DNA of 64,000 nucleotides from Plantago ovata (GCA_028274465.1 CM051455.1:43727129-43791128); one strand, 5' to 3'; shown: positions 46,501 through 58,870, counted from the stretch's first letter. Made by a program: numbers and translations. Notes: generated from the sequence alone by a model not told the origin.

Positions 46501-47014
46501 CGTGTCTCTCAACTCAAGGGCGATAAACCCATTCTTTTATATTTATACCGAATGAAATTTAATTTTCAGAACAAAACGTGTCTACCCAAAACAAAAACGT
46601 TTATCGTTTTTTACCAAAAGTAATATTATACCGCCTTTGTAATTTTGACAAATTACCCATTTGAGAAAATTGTTTTATAGGAAACTTATTGAAATCGTAA
46701 TATTCCGCATCTCACATCAGTTAAAAGAATCATATCACTGGTTTCTAATGGCATGAAAAAAATTAGTTGACCTATAAAATCAAATTTGTGCATGCTCCGT
46801 ACCAAAGCAGACAATATCATATCGGTGAGAAATGTGTAACCCCATGCCATGCATATCTATGTTGTCCTAAAGGGTTTGGTCTCGATTGATTAGTGGTTGG
46901 ATTGTTACACTGTTACACATAGCTTTTGTAGATCAAAACCATTATATTTTGCCATAGTTTGTTGAATCCATTTTGACCTATTAGACGCAAGTTGAAGCAC
47001 TTTCTTTAGCTGAC
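46501..47014. other. Intergenic spacer upstream of the SR gene
   Basis: AT-rich; no gene or element ends recognised. The LINE remnant may begin at about 46.95 kb. Confidence 0.4.
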
Positions 47015-47019
47015 AGTGC

Positions 47020-47327
47020 GGGACAAACTAGCCACAAACCACCTCTGACGAGCTTGCAGATTTGCAACACGCCTGCAATGCTCAAATAATGAGGAAATTG
47101 TCATTCATATTCTTTGACATTATAGATCTAGTTTGCAACCTTTCAAATTGTAAAGGATACATATCGGCAGCGGGACAAACTAGCCACAAACCACCTCTGA
47201 CGAGCTCGCAGATTTGCAACACGTCCGCAATGCTCAAATAATGAGGAAATTGTCATTCATATTCTCTGACATTGCACTAAAGCCATATAAATCTAGTTTG
47301 CAACCTTTCAAATCGTAAGGGATACAT
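47020..47327. repeat. 152-bp tandem duplication within the LINE remnant
   Basis: GGGACAAACTAGCCACAAAC begins at 47020 and again at 47172. The copies run in parallel to GGATACAT at 47154 and 47320, with a few substitutions and a short insertion (CACTAAAGCC region) in the second. Confidence 0.92.
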
Positions 47328-48032
47328 GGTCCATATCTTTTTAGTACGTAATATACCCTAATATCATAATTGTACCCACTAGACTAACAATTACATTTTG
47401 GTACCCATTTGGCTTTTTCACTTTCAATTATTGGATTTTGGTTGATCCAAACAACCTCAGTGAAAAATATGGCTTTATAATTTTCATAACTTTTCTTTTT
47501 CTTTTTTTCTCCATTTTTCTTTTTATTCTTACCCTTATTCTTTTCTATTTTCTTCCTTTTTATTTTTTCTTTTTCTTTTTCATCTTCTTCTTCTTCAATT
47601 TTTCGGTACCGGAATTATGCCCGGTACCGGAGCTCCGACAGTGAAGCTCCGATCGAGCTTCACTCATGGAGCTTCACTGTCACAGTGAAGGTGTAGCTCT
47701 CCGACCGAGCTTCACTGTAATAGTGAAAGCTCCGATCTTCGTTAATTTTTTTTAGTTTTTTATTTTTTAATATATATGTTACTTTTTGTAATATTTCATT
47801 TTTAATATTAAGTTTATATGGTAATAAAGTTTTAGAAATTATGTAATTTAAAAAACAAAGAAAAAAGAAAAAGAAAGTTAAGGCCTTGTTTGGATCACCC
47901 AATAGCAATTGTGTAATTATTGCAAAGTCAACCCAAAAATCCATTTTAGGTACTAGGATGTAATTGTTGATCTAATGGGAACAAATGTGAGAATAGGGCG
48001 TCTATCAGGGTACTAATGTGAGATTAATTCAA
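47328..48032. mobile_element. Non-autonomous Mutator-like TIR element with palindrome array (copy 2)
   Basis: It lies between direct repeats GGATACAT (47320-47327 and 48033-48040); taken as 9 bp they differ at one base. The arms are inverted repeats: left ACTAACAATTACATTTTGGT (about 47389) matches the reverse strand of the right arm ATCAACAATTACATCCTAGT (about 47975), and both continue inward to TTGATCCAAACAA / GTGATCCAAACAA. The centre has a pyrimidine-rich tract (47480-47600), two GGTACCGG boxes, hairpins (47641-47735) and a T-rich tract: the same plan as the element at 6.3 kb, with different arms and hairpins. Confidence 0.72.
47604..47735. repeat. GGTACCGG boxes and GTGAAGCTC hairpins
   Basis: CGGTACCGG (47604-47612) and CCGGTACCGG (47621-47630) precede GTGAAGCTCCGATCGAGCTT (47641-47660) closing with CAC, then further halves GGAGCTTCACTGTCACAGTG. 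Stems are longer than in the 6.6-kb array, but the core AGCTCCGATCGAGCT is nearly identical. Confidence 0.85.
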
Positions 48033-48785
48033 GGATACATATTGGTTGAAGAAAACCTTTTTTAAGATATTCAAGGTTGCGAACAAGTTTCCGATACTCC
48101 TTGAAAATGGACTTTTTGCATCAACCATTTGTAACCTCTGGTTATCAAGAAATTATTCAGTTTTTAGAGGTAATTCAACACCCATACAAGCTATGCCTTT
48201 TCAAATTAAGCAGATGAGCCTCGATCTCGAAATATCCATCAAAGGTAAAACAAGAGGGGCTAAATCGAACCTGGAGAAAGTTGTATGGACATGCATGTGA
48301 AACTTAATGCGAACGTCTCACTCACTCACAACAAGTGGTTAGCACGTTGAAATCGGAGGAGTTGTATGTGATTCTAATGGCGATTGGGTATGGGGTTTTT
48401 AACCAAACAAGTCCCCGTGGAACCCATCAACCAAATCGAGCTCACATCCCTAAAAGAAAAACTCTATTAAAGCGTGGGACATGAGAACCCATAAATTGGA
48501 AATTGAAATCCATTTTTTGCAAGGTTTCAAAATGATGTGGGGAGAAGTCGAAAGTCCAAAGTATCTTACCAATCTAGTCCGCGAATGTCAAAATCTTCTC
48601 CATTTGGCTTGGACGATGCAACTCAACTGGATTCCCCGCACTACAAATCAATTAGCAGACAAATTTGCTTGGTTGGGTGTCGAAGAGATAAATGGCGGTG
48701 TTTACCTTAGAGAAGCACCCCTGATTGTAACTTACTCCTTAGTGGAGATGGATAAGGCTTGAGTTTTTTTTTTTTTTTTTTTTCC

Positions 48786-49864
48786 CACTCTACCAAGAAA
48801 ATAAAAGTATATATATATATATAAATAAATAAAAAATGATAATAGAGTAATTGATTTAAAAAGGTACTCTATGTAATTTTCAAATAATTATAGTGACTAC
48901 GAGGTACCATGTCATGTTTTATTCTTTTCCTTTGAAAAAATCTAAATTGAATTGGACTTATTTATATTGTAAAAGTAATCAATTAAATACAAAGTGATCT
49001 AATATGAATTTAATAAATTTAAACAGATCGAAATGAAATGTAAATAACATCTACCCCCTCCTGTTAATATTAGTTGCCGTTATAAAGTTTTTCCCATCAA
49101 CTACATACTTGTCGTTTTAGAGCTACTGCCTATACCATCTACTTTTTTATTCTATAAAACATTAAGTCTTTCAATCTCTCTCTTAACCATGGCCAATGCA
49201 ACAATGACAACAAATCTATTTTATGCAACTCTACCACCTTTTACACAATTAGGCCTCATCATTGCATCTCTCATAGGGTGCCTTAATAAATGTGTTTTTG
49301 TCAAAATGACAAATAATAAAAACAATAGGGAGTAGTAGTTAGATCATTCCAACCCTCAAACTAGTCTATTTTACCATCAAATAATATAATACGACGTTAA
49401 CATTTCAATTATATCAAACTTTATCATACTATTTCTCTCAAACCATCATAATTTATTTTACCTAGTTTTTTTTTTTTCTATGTATTTTAAAAAACTATTT
49501 TATTAAAAGCAAAAGAAAAAGAATAATAAAAACAAATAAAAAAAATTACTCATGAGCAAAAAAATTCCTGGCCGCACAGCAGACAGACAGATCAAAATCC
49601 TCAAGTCACCTGAAAAGGTGCCCGCCGCCAGATCTCAACACGCACCAAGTCAAACTGATTGACCCACGTTACCAATTTATATTCCTCCTCCTCTTCATTC
49701 ATCCCTCAAATTCACCCTCCACGTATATAGCAGCAGAGAAGAAGAAGAAGAGTATCCAAATTAGGTTGCTCAAATACCAAAATTACCGAACCTTTATATC
49801 AATCATACCTCCCTTTGAAGGCCTATCATCTGTTACAATTTGTTGTGAAAGGAAAGGAAAGGAG
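48786..49864. other. Intergenic region and promoter of the HIG1-type gene
   Basis: AT-rich DNA with a TA microsatellite (about 48809-48822), a MITE (49054-49332), and from about 49.55 kb the promoter and 5' UTR of the next gene, including a TATATAG-like box near 49725. Confidence 0.5.
49054..49332. mobile_element. Stowaway-like MITE
   Basis: 279 bp flanked by TA (49052-49053 and 49333-49334). The left end CCCCCTCCTGTTAATATTAG pairs with the right end read on the reverse strand (CTCCCTATTGTTTTTATTAT), with similarity over about 30 bp. Confidence 0.7.
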
Positions 49865-51364
49865 ATGTCGTCATCTACCACCGCCACTTCCACCGTTGCA
49901 TCCATCAGAGAATGGATCGTCGACAACAAGCTTCGCACCGTTTGTAATCAATCAATCTATTCATTATCTCTCTAATTAATCCATTCCCCTCTTTTCTTCA
50001 TCAAACCCTTTTGTTTTTTTAGGTCTTTTAAATTCTAATATGATTGATTTCCCTCCTGTTGTTAACTATACCCAATCAACTTGTTTCTTCAATTCCCTTT
50101 ATCTGTTTTTTTCTGTCACCAATTGGATTATGTTTTAAAGATGGCATCTTTTTGGCTCATGGATTGTGAATTTTCTTTTCTTTTCTTTTCTTTCAGTGAG
50201 CTTGTGGGGTAGCAGTGTGGCTGGATCATTAGCTTACAATTGGTCTCGACCTGGCAAGGCTAGTGTCAAGATCATTCATGCTAGGTAACTGTCTATCCTT
50301 CATTATCGTATTTTACTCCTTTTTCTCCATTCTATTGCTTTTTGTATACCGTCTCTATGTCATGTGATCTCGAATTAAGTTACGGTTTTATGTTCGTTCG
50401 ATTAAGCGGTGGAATGGGGTGTTAGTTTTAGTGAATATTCATGTGGACTATAGACATTGCAGATGACACCATGGTTAAGTTGTATGCCGTGTTTCCTTGT
50501 GATCAAATGGTGTTCATGTCAAAGATCAAATAATTGCAGTCTGCTTTGGGAGGGACCTATCACAGTTTCTAATGTTTCTGAGTAATGAATCTATCCCCAA
50601 GTTGTTTTTTTTGTATGTTAGCATTGACATATAATGTAGTAGGTTCAAGGTACGTTGAGTTATGTATCCTGTTTTATCTAAGTGATGGAACATGGAAACC
50701 ATAACATCTCATTGCCTTGGTTCTGTAAGGACTGTATATATGCAAGGTCCAGATATACATCTTAGTTATGAATAGAGCTTTCTGGACTCCGTGGAAAATG
50801 GAGGCTGTTCGTAAATGATATTACTTGGTAACATTCAGCAGAATAGCAGGCACATTTTTCTTCCCAGGATAGATGTTCACTTTTACAAGTGATTCTTTAG
50901 GTTCTACATGCTATGAAGGGGGCAAATCTGTTTCTTGAGCACATTTTTTACAAGCGGGAACATGTTACAAGTATCACGATTGACTAGGCTCTATATGTTA
51001 TAAAGGGGCAAATCCGTTTCTAAGTTAAACTTTTTATCTTAAATCAGATTCTGATTTTTAGTTAATGAAGAAAGATGACTTACACCCATTGTGTAATGAT
51101 GATAGTTCATAAGTCATAAGTACACATTTACAGTATCTGCTGGAGCTTATGATTTATCAAGTTACCGTTTACTAGTCAATATATCTTTGCTTCATACTTA
51201 CTGTAGTTTTATGGCATGGATTCAGGTTGCACGCTCAAGCTCTAACACTGGCTGCATTAGGTGGAGCAGCAGTGGTTGAGTACTATGATCGGAAATCTGG
51301 GAGAAAGGTTGACCGTAGATACGCAAAGTTTCTTCCTCAGGATAATAACTCAAACAAGGATTAG
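49865..51364 (+). CDS. HIG1-domain (hypoxia-responsive family) small membrane protein
   Basis: Resembles plant hypoxia-induced gene-1 domain proteins, probably in the inner mitochondrial membrane near respiratory supercomplexes. Three exons 49865-49943, 50197-50284 and 51226-51364 join to 101 residues. The N-terminus is Ser/Thr-rich (MSSSTTATSTVASIREWIVD), then KLRTVLSLWGSSVAGSLAYN (first hydrophobic helix), the conserved IIHARLHAQALTLAALGGAA with VVEYYD (second helix), and a charged tail RKSGRKVDRRYAKFLPQ. The length is normal for the family. I chose the ATG at 49865 because it follows GGAG and gives the usual N-terminus; an upstream in-frame ATG at 49766 would add an unusual Ile-rich leader. 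Confidence 0.88.
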
Positions 51365-52500
51365 AGTCGGATGAGCATGGAGGCTGGCATATATTTCTTG
51401 AATTATAACAGGAAGCTCCAAAATAAATCAACATCCTTCATAGTTACCTTATAATCATGGTGATAAAGTAGTAGTTGTTCATAATTGAAGCTGCTACTTA
51501 CAGTAGCTGATTGATTAAAAATAGTTACATGTAAGCTTCGAGTCTACTATTTTTTCTGATTTTTTTGACTGATTTATTTATATATGATTTCTGGTAACTA
51601 GCCAGAATTTGCTATCTTTTTTGGTCTGAATATAAAATATAAAATCATTAGTTACCAACTTTTGCAAGCAGAAGCAAATTTGATAGGTGTCGCATTGATG
51701 TTCGACAATGCTTCTGTTCTATGGTTGTCTTTCCCAAGTGAAGACCATGAATATATTCAAAATACCAGCAATTTTGGACTAAATTTTGAAGAGAATTTCC
51801 CAAAAAACCAGTAAATATGGACCGAGTAAGAGATATATTCCTGTCCCTGTGAAATATAATCGAGTGAGGTATATGCGTTTCGAAAACATTTGACATTACA
51901 AATTGCAACCCCCATGAAATGAGAGTGGAAGTCACATGAAGAAAATCAGTCTCGAAAGTTATGATTTATAATGTGCACATCACATGATTTATGATTTATA
52001 ACTTATATATTTCACGTGGAACTTGGAAACAACACATGTTTTGATCAGTTATGTACTTATGTTAGATGAAATTTCAATTACTAGTCATTTGTGTGTCGAC
52101 ACAGTTACCAATGACTGCTCTCTGAGTGATACATATTAATTGAAAAATCAAAGAAACACATGCCATTTTCACCATATTTTGGCCACCTTGTACTGTATGC
52201 AGAAGACGGAACTTGCCGGAAAAATCAACCAACAGATAAGTTCTTATTGGTTTTACTATTTAATTAAAACAAAAAAAAAACCATATTCCATGTAGTATAC
52301 TACTGAAATATTTATTCTCCCAGAAATAAAATCATAAATGTCAACAGGAGGCTTTAGAAACCTAAGGCCCAAACTCCCTAGCCCAAGTCCAATAACAAAT
52401 CAGCATAGCCCAATATAGCCCAAAACCATCCCATCACGGCCTACTACACACCTCAACTCAGCAAAACCCTAACAAATCCCCATTTTTATTTTTCCCTCTT
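51365..52500. other. HIG1 3' UTR, spacer and eL22 promoter
   Basis: About 250 bp of 3' UTR, then AT-rich spacer. From about 52.35 kb come GGCCCA/AGCCCA-type words typical of plant ribosomal protein promoters (for example GCCCAA at about 52381 and 52413, an AAACCCTAA telo-box-like motif at 52464). Confidence 0.5.
52440..52475 (+). promoter_or_regulatory. telo-box-like motif upstream of eL22
   Basis: AAAACCCTAAC lies at about 52463-52473, ahead of the pyrimidine-rich leader. AAACCCTAA telo boxes with site II (GGCCCA-type) elements are characteristic of plant ribosomal protein genes. Confidence 0.6.
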
Positions 52501-52671
52501 CCACCTCTCATTCATTCTCCCGCACCGCCGCCACCGTTCTCAGTCGTCGTCACAGACAGGTAAACTAACTCAAATCCTCCTCTCTTCCACCATCACCGTC
52601 TGTACATTCATTTACTCATCAAATTGACACTTAATTGATTTCTGATTTTGAATCTTCGATCAGGTAACAAC

Positions 52672-53764
52672 ATGAGTAAAGGAGCTGCTGCAGCTACCCA
52701 AAAGGGTGGTAAGAAGAAGGCATCGGTCTTCGTCATCGACTGCGGCAAGCCTGTCGAAGACAAGATCATGGACATCGCTTCGCTCGAGAAATTCCTCCAG
52801 GAACGCATCAAGGTCGGAGGCAAAGCTGGTGCTCTTGGTGACTCTGTTACGATCACCCGTGACAAAACTAAGATCTCCGTCACCGCCAATGACACTACCT
52901 TCTCCAAAAGGTATTATTATCTATTTATCTCATTTTTTTTACCATGATAAGGATAAAATGTCTGCTAAATTATTTAATGAGTATTTATCTATGCTATGAA
53001 CACCACTTTTAGGATTTATTTGTGTCAATGTTGTGAACTTAGGTTGGTTTCAGGTTGTTAGATTTGCTCCACCAGCTTTTGGATATCGAATTCTAGTTTA
53101 ATGAATTACTTGTATGATTTATCTTGATGAATGTAGCATTCAGGTCTGGTAGTAGTTAAACTTAAACATAATATAATGGTTATTCGTTAGTGATGTTGGC
53201 TGGCTTGCTCTAATCGATATGCTTGTAAATATATAAAAAGAAATGTGGGCGCAGTGGGAAGATTTCAGATATCAAATGACAAAGGAATGGGGGAGTTCGG
53301 ATAGTAATTATTAACGGTTAACTTCGGTGGTATGCTAGAAATCCTTCATACAATTGGTAGGCACTTGAATTGCAGCATCTGTTTGTTTAAATTAGCTAGC
53401 TAGCAGTTGCTTTCTTCGTTACATTGAGCACACCCTTGTTATACTATATGGAGTACTATAATGTTAGCATGAACTGTTGTCAATTCTAATTTAGATTGAT
53501 CGGTTTTGATTTAACAAATACAGTATTGTGTATTTATTTTTATCGTACTATTGTGTGTTAATCTCTGATGTTGGCTGTTCTCGTTCACATTGTTGACAAT
53601 TACTGTTTATGGTGTTCAGGTATCTGAAGTACTTGACAAAGAAGTATCTGAAGAAGAACAATGTTCGTGACTGGCTCCGTGTGATTGCTTCAAACAAAGA
53701 CCGAAGTGTTTATGAATTGAGGTACTTCAACATTGCCGAAAATGAAGCTGAGGAGGAGGATTAA
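52672..53764 (+). CDS. RPL22: 60S ribosomal protein eL22
   Basis: A structural component of the cytosolic 60S subunit near the exit tunnel. Two coding exons, 52672-52910 and 53620-53764, join in frame to 127 residues: a basic start [17 protein letters not shown], then [20 protein letters not shown], the [20 protein letters not shown] block, and [20 protein letters not shown] with an acidic end NEAEEED, as in plant L22. A 5' UTR intron is likely: the leader exon ends CACAGACAG before GTAAAC at about 52561, and the acceptor GATCAG sits 9 bp before the ATG. Complete and unremarkable. Confidence 0.96.
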
Positions 53765-55262
53765 AGATAGACTTGCCTACCAGATCTCTATTGGCATGCT
53801 ACATTTTCATTGTTCTAGTTTGTTTTCTTTTCACTCTATCCATGTTAGACTTCTTCATCCATTTTGTTTCTGGAACCAGAATGATTATGAATATTGTTAT
53901 ATTTTAGAATGGAGAAAAGAATTGTGAGGCGCTTCTAGTACAAGGCTCAGCATATTATTACACCAACCAATCTTAATTGTGTTTGTTGATTATAGATAGT
54001 ATGCTATATTTTGTTACACCAATTAATGGCAACTCTTGTTTAACCAATTGAATCACCGAATCCATCATCTATTTGTTACTTGCTAGCCATAGATTATATT
54101 TCCATTTCACTACTAGTTTTATGTATCTCCGAGACGATCTGAGGCACTACTTGTGATGCTACCGGTGCAGAACAACCCTTATTTTTATAGTGAAAGTGGT
54201 CTGCAAATGGAAAATTGTCTTGTGAACTCCCTTTGAAAGTTGAAGAGTGACAACAGGGATTGGAACTGGGAAGCCTTGATTTATCATTAAGTCCAGGCTA
54301 TAGGCATTGTTTTAGCTCCTTGAGAATGCACTCCCTTTTAAAGAGGGCTAAAGCTGTGTTCGTTCTCTTGCTTTCTCTGTTGTGCACAGTGCAAGATATT
54401 CGCTAACTATTTTCTTCTTGGTTCAGCCATTCGCTTTCTATCCTCTTCTCCTTCTTTGTGCGCAGGTAGGCCTGTCCCAAGCTTTCCCTCTCCTTTTTCT
54501 CATTCTGCATTATATCTTCGTTTAATGGTAAGGGATTCAAAAAGCCTTGGAATATCAGTCGTTTGCAGTTTCCCATTTTAAAAGCATGTAATGTTACAAC
54601 ATTTGCACTAGTAATAAATTATAGTAATAAACTAGTGTAAATCCAAAGCCAAGATGATATTATCAAGCATCTTAGATCACTACAACAAGATCCACCAAAA
54701 CTGTGGGGCAAGAAGTACCAATTGTATTTGGCTTCTCAGCTGTGTGCACACTAAACAACTGCCACAAAATTTAGATTCCTGAGAAACTAGTGAAATTGTG
54801 AGTCTTTAAGCAGTCAGCACTGAGAACCACAAATCCAACCTTGATCATGATGAGAACTGAGATGATGTAGAGAAACGCCCTGTTCAGCATGTGAAAAGGC
54901 AAGTCAAGTTCATTTACTAATATACTAACTCGGTCAGGCTTGATGTTCAAGTAACAATAACCTAAAACTCTGAGACAAGACGAAAAACAACCCTTTTCCT
55001 ACTATACCGGAAAACAAGTTACGGGAAAATCTATACGTTGACTTTAACGTTTTTGAGGGAACATGAATACAGTGCATAGTTAGCAGGAACCAGAAACGAA
55101 ACCCAAGGAAGTGATGCTAAAAAGCAATTGAAGATTCCAATAATACTCATAGATGTTTTAAGATGCAAATACAGAGTACAATATTAAGTTTCCAAGTAGC
55201 GTGTGAAATAGTGATTGCTTCAAAATTTATTGGATGACAAACCTGTATGTAGATGTGAAACA
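53765..55262. other. 3' UTRs and spacer between eL22 and the folate-receptor-like gene
   Basis: Convergent gene ends. eL22 3' UTR runs to about 54.1 kb and the minus-strand gene's 3' UTR probably covers the last few hundred bases. A pyrimidine-rich stretch at 54.36-54.52 kb looks leader-like but has no following open frame. Confidence 0.45.
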
Positions 55263-58200
55263 CTATTTACACAGAGGTGGAGAGGATGAATTCATCCTTG
55301 TTCCCAGCTTCCTGGCACCACGCTGAATAGTTATTTGTTTCTGACGTTGGTTGAAGCTCATCCTCTTACTGCACCGTAATAAACACGGAATGAGCTACAT
55401 AATATCTATAGTGAATAGGATACTCAAAGTTCAGTTAGATGCAACACACTTCAAGAAAAAGCCCAATTCATAGGCATATCCATACTCACAAGTCACACTC
55501 TATTTTTTTTCAGAAAATGAGCATGGCATCTACTCTTTTTGCGGTGATTGCAAGCAGCCAAGCACTATCCCCTTATACAAAAACCTTACATCTACTAGTA
55601 AAAGGTATTATCTTTACACTGTTGGTCAACGTAAAAACCAAGGCTGATATGTGCGCATGTATGCCGGGGAGAGGAGGGGGAGGGTGTCAAGATGCAAGCA
55701 TACATGATACATTTCATTCATTGCCCCATATATCCTACTTCCCCCCCCCCCCCCCCCTCCTTTTGGATATATTATACTCTCAAAAGTAACATGAAAGAGT
55801 TTACCTTACCGTGCAAAAAGAATGCCAGCAGTCAGAACCATCCCTCCAACTGCCCAAGAAACTTTTTCATTAAATGGCGTTTTATCCACCCATCGTCGGA
55901 AATCATAGAGAACTCTGTCCCATTTTCCTCCATGGGAAACGCCAGAATCTTTGGTTTTCCATGTATCAGTAATATAACCTACGCTAGTCTTCCCATCATA
56001 GCATGATGCCTCACTGAGGTCGCCAAATGACTTGACACTGAAACCTGCATTTCGGCAGAGGTCTGTTCCATTAGAAACCCATTCTGAAGCTTTACCACAA
56101 ACAAAGTCACCCGATCCACATGGTGCTAAGACCTGAAATTTGACAATTCAATCAGGAAACAGAACTTGCCGAACATTGATGCGGTCATTTGAGCAGCTAC
56201 ACCAAGGACACAAAAGTTCTGTAGATTACAACACGATTGATAATACTGGTTTGGTTTAATACAGATATTGAACACTTCGGAACTTCCATCTCTCATGTTT
56301 CCATGTAAAGACAGTAGCTTTTATTTATTAACTTTTTTTTCACTTAAGACCCATTTAAATAAGCTTAAACTCAAATTCAGCATCAACTACTAGTATTATG
56401 ATTGATTAAGAAACCATGTTTTTATTCCTAATGATAAGTATCTGGCATCAAGAAGTGATATACTAAAATTTTTGTTCAAGTAAATTACAGTATAAGCATA
56501 GAGAGCATCTCCACAGACTCCAACAGATTACAACTATGCAAGTAAGGTCAAATACTTATATGACTTATAGTACAAACAAACCTGAGTCCTTGAATCAGCT
56601 GAGAAGTATGCGGTAGAGCAAGCTTCGTACACTCTGTCACAAAATGAGGCACATATACGAGGAGGGCCACGTTGTACACCTACACGTGGATGGCAGATAG
56701 AACATTCCAGATGTTCCCATAATTGCAAGCAATTTTCACTTGCCTCCCCGGATGAAGCAAGCCTCCGGATGGTCAGTAAAGCCGCATGTGTCTGAGTTAC
56801 ATCACAGCATGTATTCTTGCGAAAAACTCTGCAAAATGTGAGATCCCGGGGTCCTTTGCTTACTTTCCTTGGAGGTCTTCCTTCGTTTGAAAATGGGGCG
56901 AATCGACCACCTTGAGATAAGCAGACTTCACTTCTTCTGCCTGTATTCAAGATAATGCATTAGAATATGGGGTGGTTTGACGAACGAGTTTTTAACAGAC
57001 TTGACAGTTTAAACAACTGCGATCCTAACTTCATGTTTTTAGAATCTATAATCTTCTCTATACTTCCATATATGACTTTAGGTTTTCTTTTCCCACTTTC
57101 CCATCAATTGAATACTTCCTGAATCATCACGCACAATGTTTATCCCACAATTAGTTCAGAGTCAGACAACAAGCATCCGTTCCAACAACACAATTGAGTC
57201 AGTACCATTCTTTGCGCATAAAGCCACTCAACATTCTAGCTCTTGAACATGGCTAGCTATAACTTAAGTAAGAAACAAATTCTTCTTTGATCCACTGATG
57301 CAGATTACTCGCTCTCAGAGACAGTGATGAGAAGCATTGAAGATTCCAGACACGTGAAGACTAAAACTTGGCACTTCACAGCTTGATTTTATATCATAGT
57401 GACACTTTACAAAGTACGCTCAACCTCTTAACAACTTCCAAAACATACTTCATGAAATAATACAGTAAGGAAATCTGACATGCACAGTAAACAAATGAGA
57501 AAACTTGCTAAAAAATTATTGTTTATTTGACATTCAAATGGGCAGAAACCAGAAAGACTGCAACTCATGCTTGGGTTTGAATTCCTTGTCACTGTATATC
57601 TACTGTTACCTAGTCTAAAATTATCTCTGAAGCTGTGAAGCATGAGCTAGAAAACTATCAAACTAAAGCACCTAGTCTCTCTTAGCTAATCGTAGTTGAA
57701 TCCGAATGTTCAAGACCAACCAAACAGCTGCTTCTAAGTTCCTATTGTAAGATACATCACCAGGCTAAGCTTACTATACACAAATCTCAAGATCTAGTGG
57801 AGAAACAACACGTAGATATGTCGTATACACGACAGTGTGATGACATCAGGTAAAGAAGATCCAAATGAAGCAAATTGCAACCTCAGCTAATCAGGATTCT
57901 CTCAGTAATCTCAGTATACAAACAAAACAAACACAAATTCGTATTTATTCAGTTTAACTTCCTTATACTGGATTCAAACGAGCTCATAATCACCAACTGA
58001 AAAGAGACTATTCGATACAATATTAACAATGAATGTGTTAAAGCCAAAATGCATACAGTTAAATTACCTAAAAAATGGAAAAAGAAAAAAAAAGGAAAAA
58101 TAAATATCTAACGATTCAAACAGTGTGTCAGATTATGAGCTCATTTTTCTACTACAGAATCTCAAACGCGAAATATGTTACAGAATAGCACATCGTTTGA

Positions 58201-58347
58201 ACGAAACAGATGCAATACTACTGAGTATATAACTGTAAATGAATCGAGAGCGAAAATGAAAAGACCTAATTGGAGAAATCATGACGTACCGTAAGCGTAA
58301 AGGAAGAAGAAGCTGGTGAGAGAGACCAACAGGGAAACGCCCTTCAT
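55263..58347 (-). CDS. Folate-receptor-like cysteine-rich membrane protein
   Basis: Four exons in order 58347-58290, 56940-56582, 56132-55810, 55368-55263 give 281 residues. The start MKGVSLLVSLTSFFFLYAYG is a clear signal peptide. Exons 2 and 3 form a Cys-rich domain resembling the animal folate receptor/riboflavin-binding fold (CRVFRKNTCCDVTQTHAALL, CLQLWEHLECSICHPRVG, RICASFCDRVYEACSTAYFS, APCGSGDFVCGKASEW, GTDLCRNAGFSV). A hydrophobic segment (WAVGGMVLTAGILFAR, about 231-246) and a basic tail follow, suggesting a type I membrane protein with a lumenal or apoplastic domain. Plants have a single-copy family of this kind (Arabidopsis At5g27830, from memory) of unknown ligand. The first intron is long (1.35 kb). 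Intron 3 holds a 17-C run (about 55741-55757). Confidence 0.85.
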
Positions 58348-58870
58348 GTGGAATCTCGTCCGGTAATAGTCACTAGTCTAGTCGCTCCAATTTGATCAGG
58401 TTGATTTTGAGACTGTAACCGAGCTTCAATAGTGACAGATTGACAAACCAAGGAAAAGAGAAGGGGGACTCTGAATATTGACTTGTGCAATTACAATTAC
58501 ATCCCTACCAGCTTTAAACCTTTAAGTTTTAAAATGCGATTTGAGCTAGATTTCGAATGTTTTCAACCGCTTATAAGTTGGTGTAGATTATACTCGTACC
58601 TTTGAAACTGGATAATTTGAAGCTCCGAAAGGTTGAGTTGAAATTAAATTGGAACTTAGTTGTTTTTTTTTGTTTTGTTTAAAGACTGAGTTTGCGAACA
58701 TTATATTTACAAATTTTAACTTAAGTTACTTGAAATAAGTTCAAACTGTTACAAATACCTTCAAACAACTTATGTTAATCTAAATCTTGGCATGGCAATG
58801 CAGTATCATAGAAGACAACAAGAATATTAGCTCCCATTTAAGTGACACAAGTCCAATAACTATTGCAAAA
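58348..58870. other. Promoter of the folate-receptor-like gene and spacer
   Basis: 58.35-58.48 kb is the leader and promoter on the minus strand; 58.5-58.8 kb is AT-rich spacer, and 58.8-58.87 kb is the 3' UTR of the downstream ribosomal gene. Nothing else is seen. Confidence 0.45.

Larger units (their letters stand above)
47015..48785 (+). mobile_element. LINE 3' remnant (zf-RVT and RNase H), split by a nested element
   Basis: Left part (47015-47327): a zf-RVT-like reading DKLATNH..RACRFATRLQCS and NNEEIVIHI, present twice as a 152-bp tandem duplication. Right part (48041-48785): ICNLWLSRNYSVFRG followed by an RNase H remnant (HVEIGGVVCDSNGDWVWG, then LVRECQNLLHLAW, NQLADKFAWLG) and a T-rich end. 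Several stops and frameshifts are present. The two parts are separated by the palindrome-bearing TIR element at 47328-48032, so the LINE is the older insertion. Confidence 0.75.
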
